From the NCBI RefSeq assembly GCF_047308265.1, contig NZ_JBKQWY010000001.1:372001-436000 (forward strand): a stretch of DNA of 64,000 nt, written 5' to 3'. Of the stretch, positions 61,689 to 64,000 are shown one piece after another (position 1 is the stretch's first letter; every line of letters starts with the position of its first letter). This stretch comes from Maricaulis sp047308265. GTDB lineage: Bacteria > Pseudomonadota > Alphaproteobacteria > Caulobacterales > Maricaulaceae. Made by a program: the position numbers and the translations under genes. The notes beneath the pieces are model-generated. The model searched no databases. It saw nothing but the letters and a program-made list of their open reading frames with translations, and was not told where the DNA came from.

Positions 61689-64000
61689 ATGAAGTTTGTG
61701 CTGACAACAAAGCGGCCTGCGCGTTTGGCGGGGGTCTCGGCTTTGGCGATTGCCATGTCGTTGGGGAGCGGCGTGGCACTGGCTCAGGACGAGGCAGAAA
61801 CGACCGAGATCGCTGATACCATCCGGGTTCTTGGTTTCCGCCAGGCGGTTCAGGATGCCCTGGACACACGTCGAAACTCAAACGAGCTGGTTGAGGCCAT
61901 CGCGGCCGAGGATATCGGCAAGTTTCCCGACCAGAATATCGCGGAATCCCTGGGGCGCCTGCCGGGCATCCAGATTGACCGCGAAAACGGTCAAGGCACA
62001 CGCGTCCGTATCCGGGGGCTTGAGCAGAACGAAACCGTGCTGAACGGCGATACATTCCTGACGGGGATGGAGTTGTTCACGATCGGTGAGGGGCGCGACC
62101 GGGAGATCAATTCGCTCGAAGGTATTCCGTCCGAACTGCTGGCGGGCGTCAATGTCTATAAATCGCCGAATGCGTCCCTGGTTGAAGGCGGTGTGGGCGG
62201 TCTTATTGATCTGCAAACCCGAAATCCGCTGGATCTCAACCCGGATGAATTGCTGGCGGCGGGCAATGCGCGCTTCTCGTTCAGTTCGGAAGTGGACGAT
62301 CTGCGTCCGACCGGTGCCGCGGCGCTCGGATACAATTTCGATGACCGTTTCGCGGTCATCGGGACCTTGTCCTATGATCGTCAGGATATACAGACCGATT
62401 ATCTGGGCGGTCAGAACCGGGGCAACTGGGCCTTTTCGGACCGTGGTGACGCAGCCAGCGTGCCGACAGACTACTTCGCGCCGGAGTATCGCTACGCCAC
62501 CGATCGCTTTCAGGAGCGTGAACGGCTGGGTGCGTCCCTGAGCCTTGCCTGGCAGGCGACCGACCGTCTGGAGATCACCGCTGACTGGTTCCACTCCGAC
62601 CTGGAGATCCTGACAGAGGAAGCCTCTCTCAAATTCCCGTTCACCGTGGAAAGCCCAGGCCTGGACACCAGTCGCCCCTACGAGATTGACAGCAATGGTG
62701 TGCTGCAATCGGGCACGTTCATCGCGAATTCCGCGGAGGCGATTTCCTTCGTGAAGAATTTTGAAGCGCAGACGGACAATTTCCGGCTGGCCTTCGACTA
62801 TGATGCCAGCGACCAGCTGCGCGTGTCCGGTTCTATCGCCCATGCCATGGCCGATCAGGAATCCAACTCCGCCAATAGTGATGTACGCTACACGCGCTAT
62901 AACGTACCGACAGCGGATCCGTCCTCACCGACCGGATACAGTCATCAGCCTGCCAATCCCAATGCGCCGGCGAATTTCCTTTTCACCTACGATAATAATG
63001 GCGGCACGCTGCCGTCCTTCTCGCTGGTGGACGTGCAGGACCTCTTCTCCAACCCTGATTACGGCTATTTCAAATCGCACTGGGCCTTCGGTGATCGCGC
63101 CGAAATGGAAAACACCTCGGCCCGTCTCGATTTTGAATACACCCCGGACTTCATCACCAATACGGATGTGATGTTCTCCTTCGGGGCGCGTTATTCGGAT
63201 CGCGAGATCGACTATACGGCTGGCCGTTATCTCGCTGATTATTCCGGTCTGGGTGAGTTGAGCGGTCTTGATTTTGGTGAGAACTGGACCCCTTACGGCT
63301 ACTTCCAGGATGGCGCTATCGGTTTCCGGTCCTGTCAGCTTCCCGCAGCCACGCCGGGGCGTGGTGCAGGCACGGCACCCAATGGCTGTACCAACCGGTT
63401 TGGCGATTCTCCGCCTCTGATCACACCCTTTGAAACCTTCGTCTCCAACCCGGGCCGGGTCGAGACCATCAGCGGGTTCTGGGACAGCGGCACGGCCGGC
63501 AATGGCACGGTTCTCGTCCAGGATCGCAGCCAGATGAGCGATGCGCTGGGGTGGATTCAGGCGCTTTATCCCAACACGCCGTTCAGCTTCTTCGAAGAAC
63601 CGCTGGAAAGCTTTGTGATCGGCGAGGAAACCACCTCTGCCTATCTGATGATGGATGTCGGCGGGGTTGATGACCGTTTTCACCTGAATGCCGGTGCGCG
63701 CATTGTGAACACCGAGCTGACGGTTAATCAGGGGCAGGCGCCGTTCAGCCCGACCTATTTCGGCACGGACAGCTGGAATGGTGTGACGGCGAATGCCGAA
63801 CGCACGATCACGTCGCGTGACTATACGGATATCCTGCCGAGCGTGAATGCGGTGCTGGATGTGACTGACTCGATCAAGGTGCGCGCGGCCGGCGCCCGTG
63901 TGGTGGCCCGTCAGAACCTGTTCGAACTGGGCCGAGGATCGGCGTTTGAGTTTACCCGCGATCCGGTGTCCGACCTGTTCACCTTCACCAATGGCTCATC
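61689..64000 (+). CDS. TonB-dependent receptor (partial, C-terminus beyond window)
   Basis: 770 residues are visible; the frame is open to the right edge. The signal peptide is KRPARLAGVSALAIAMSLGS, with cleavage after VALAQ. TonB box/plug: DTIRVLGFRQAVQDALDTRR, AIAAEDIGKFPDQNIAESLG (the oligosaccharide-receptor pattern), RVRIRGLEQNETVLNGDTFL and ELLAGVNVYKSPNASLVEGG. The barrel domain follows to the window end without a break. ATG 61689 has GGGAGGA upstream. The plug resembles that of the receptor at 47262, and the LacI-type operator at 61636 places it in the same regulon. The substrate is probably a beta-glucan oligosaccharide, from context. Confidence 0.92.
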   Translation, partial: MKFVLTTKRPARLAGVSALAIAMSLGSGVALAQDEAETTEIADTIRVLGFRQAVQDALDTRRNSNELVEAIAAEDIGKFPDQNIAESLGRLPGIQIDRENGQGTRVRIRGLEQNETVLNGDTFLTGMELFTIGEGRDREINSLEGIPSELLAGVNVYKSPNASLVEGGVGGLIDLQTRNPLDLNPDELLAAGNARFSFSSEVDDLRPTGAAALGYNFDDRFAVIGTLSYDRQDIQTDYLGGQNRGNWAFSDRGDAASVPTDYFAPEYRYATDRFQERERLGASLSLAWQATDRLEITADWFHSDLEILTEEASLKFPFTVESPGLDTSRPYEIDSNGVLQSGTFIANSAEAISFVKNFEAQTDNFRLAFDYDASDQLRVSGSIAHAMADQESNSANSDVRYTRYNVPTADPSSPTGYSHQPANPNAPANFLFTYDNNGGTLPSFSLVDVQDLFSNPDYGYFKSHWAFGDRAEMENTSARLDFEYTPDFITNTDVMFSFGARYSDREIDYTAGRYLADYSGLGELSGLDFGENWTPYGYFQDGAIGFRSCQLPAATPGRGAGTAPNGCTNRFGDSPPLITPFETFVSNPGRVETISGFWDSGTAGNGTVLVQDRSQMSDALGWIQALYPNTPFSFFEEPLESFVIGEETTSAYLMMDVGGVDDRFHLNAGARIVNTELTVNQGQAPFSPTYFGTDSWNGVTANAERTITSRDYTDILPSVNAVLDVTDSIKVRAAGARVVARQNLFELGRGSAFEFTRDPVSDLFTFTNGS

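Overview
The window looks like chromosomal DNA of a G+C-rich marine alphaproteobacterium of the stalked or prosthecate type (Caulobacterales/Maricaulales, for example a Maricaulis relative). This is inferred from an L21 protein with an alphaproteobacterial C-terminal extension, many TonB-dependent receptors, a tryptophan-halogenase cluster next to a receptor, lipoprotein glycosidases and alpha-type operon structure. No species call can be proved from the window alone.

Layout. 1-1000: start of rplU-rpmA (minus strand) with a good sigma-70 promoter. 1.1-2.2 kb: a DUF2891 lipoprotein. 2.28-3.26 kb: eight 115-bp tandem units, each carrying a copy of the first 25 nt of the tRNA-Ser(CGA) gene that ends the array; this is the most unusual structure here. 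3.28-12.2 kb: an accessory island bounded by two directly oriented 807-bp IS6-family elements (about 89% identical as proteins). It carries a DUF3089 esterase, a polytopic membrane protein with an HE...H motif, a membrane-bound AraC-type regulator, a class C beta-lactamase-like hydrolase and a lipoprotein whose end is supplied by the IS. Beyond it lie IS remnants, a formylglycine-generating-enzyme fragment and a sulfotransferase. 12.3-24.2 kb: a lipoprotein methyltransferase, a LysR gene facing a small periplasmic protein, a BCCT transporter with a TPR-sulfotransferase, a TonB receptor, MarR, csaA and an MFS transporter. 24.3-32.3 kb: a tight DUF4129-DUF4350-MoxR-DUF58-SpoIIM-RDD operon followed by two paralogous membrane proteins. 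32.4-38.6 kb: thymidine kinase, a DUF305/LVIVD metal-protein candidate, a small membrane protein and katG.

38.7-64 kb reads as one beta-glucan/gluconate utilisation locus: a GH9 cellulase, gluconokinase, four overlapping flavin-halogenase-like genes, a TonB receptor, a GH3 lipoprotein, an SMP-30 lactonase, a GntP permease, a GPH sugar symporter, a LacI regulator, a second GH3, a second LacI regulator and another TonB receptor that runs off the window.

Five promoter regions of this locus carry near-perfect palindromes of the form TGACAnCGnTGTCA. The two LacI proteins have the same recognition-helix sequence. I infer one LacI regulon linking cellulose/cello-oligosaccharide capture (TonB receptors), hydrolysis (GH9, GH3), uptake (GPH), and an oxidative branch: gluconolactone to gluconate, GntP, gluconokinase, then 6-phosphogluconate. 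The halogenase operon sits under the same operators, which suggests that it serves the same nutritional programme. Its second gene has lost the motifs needed for halogenation.
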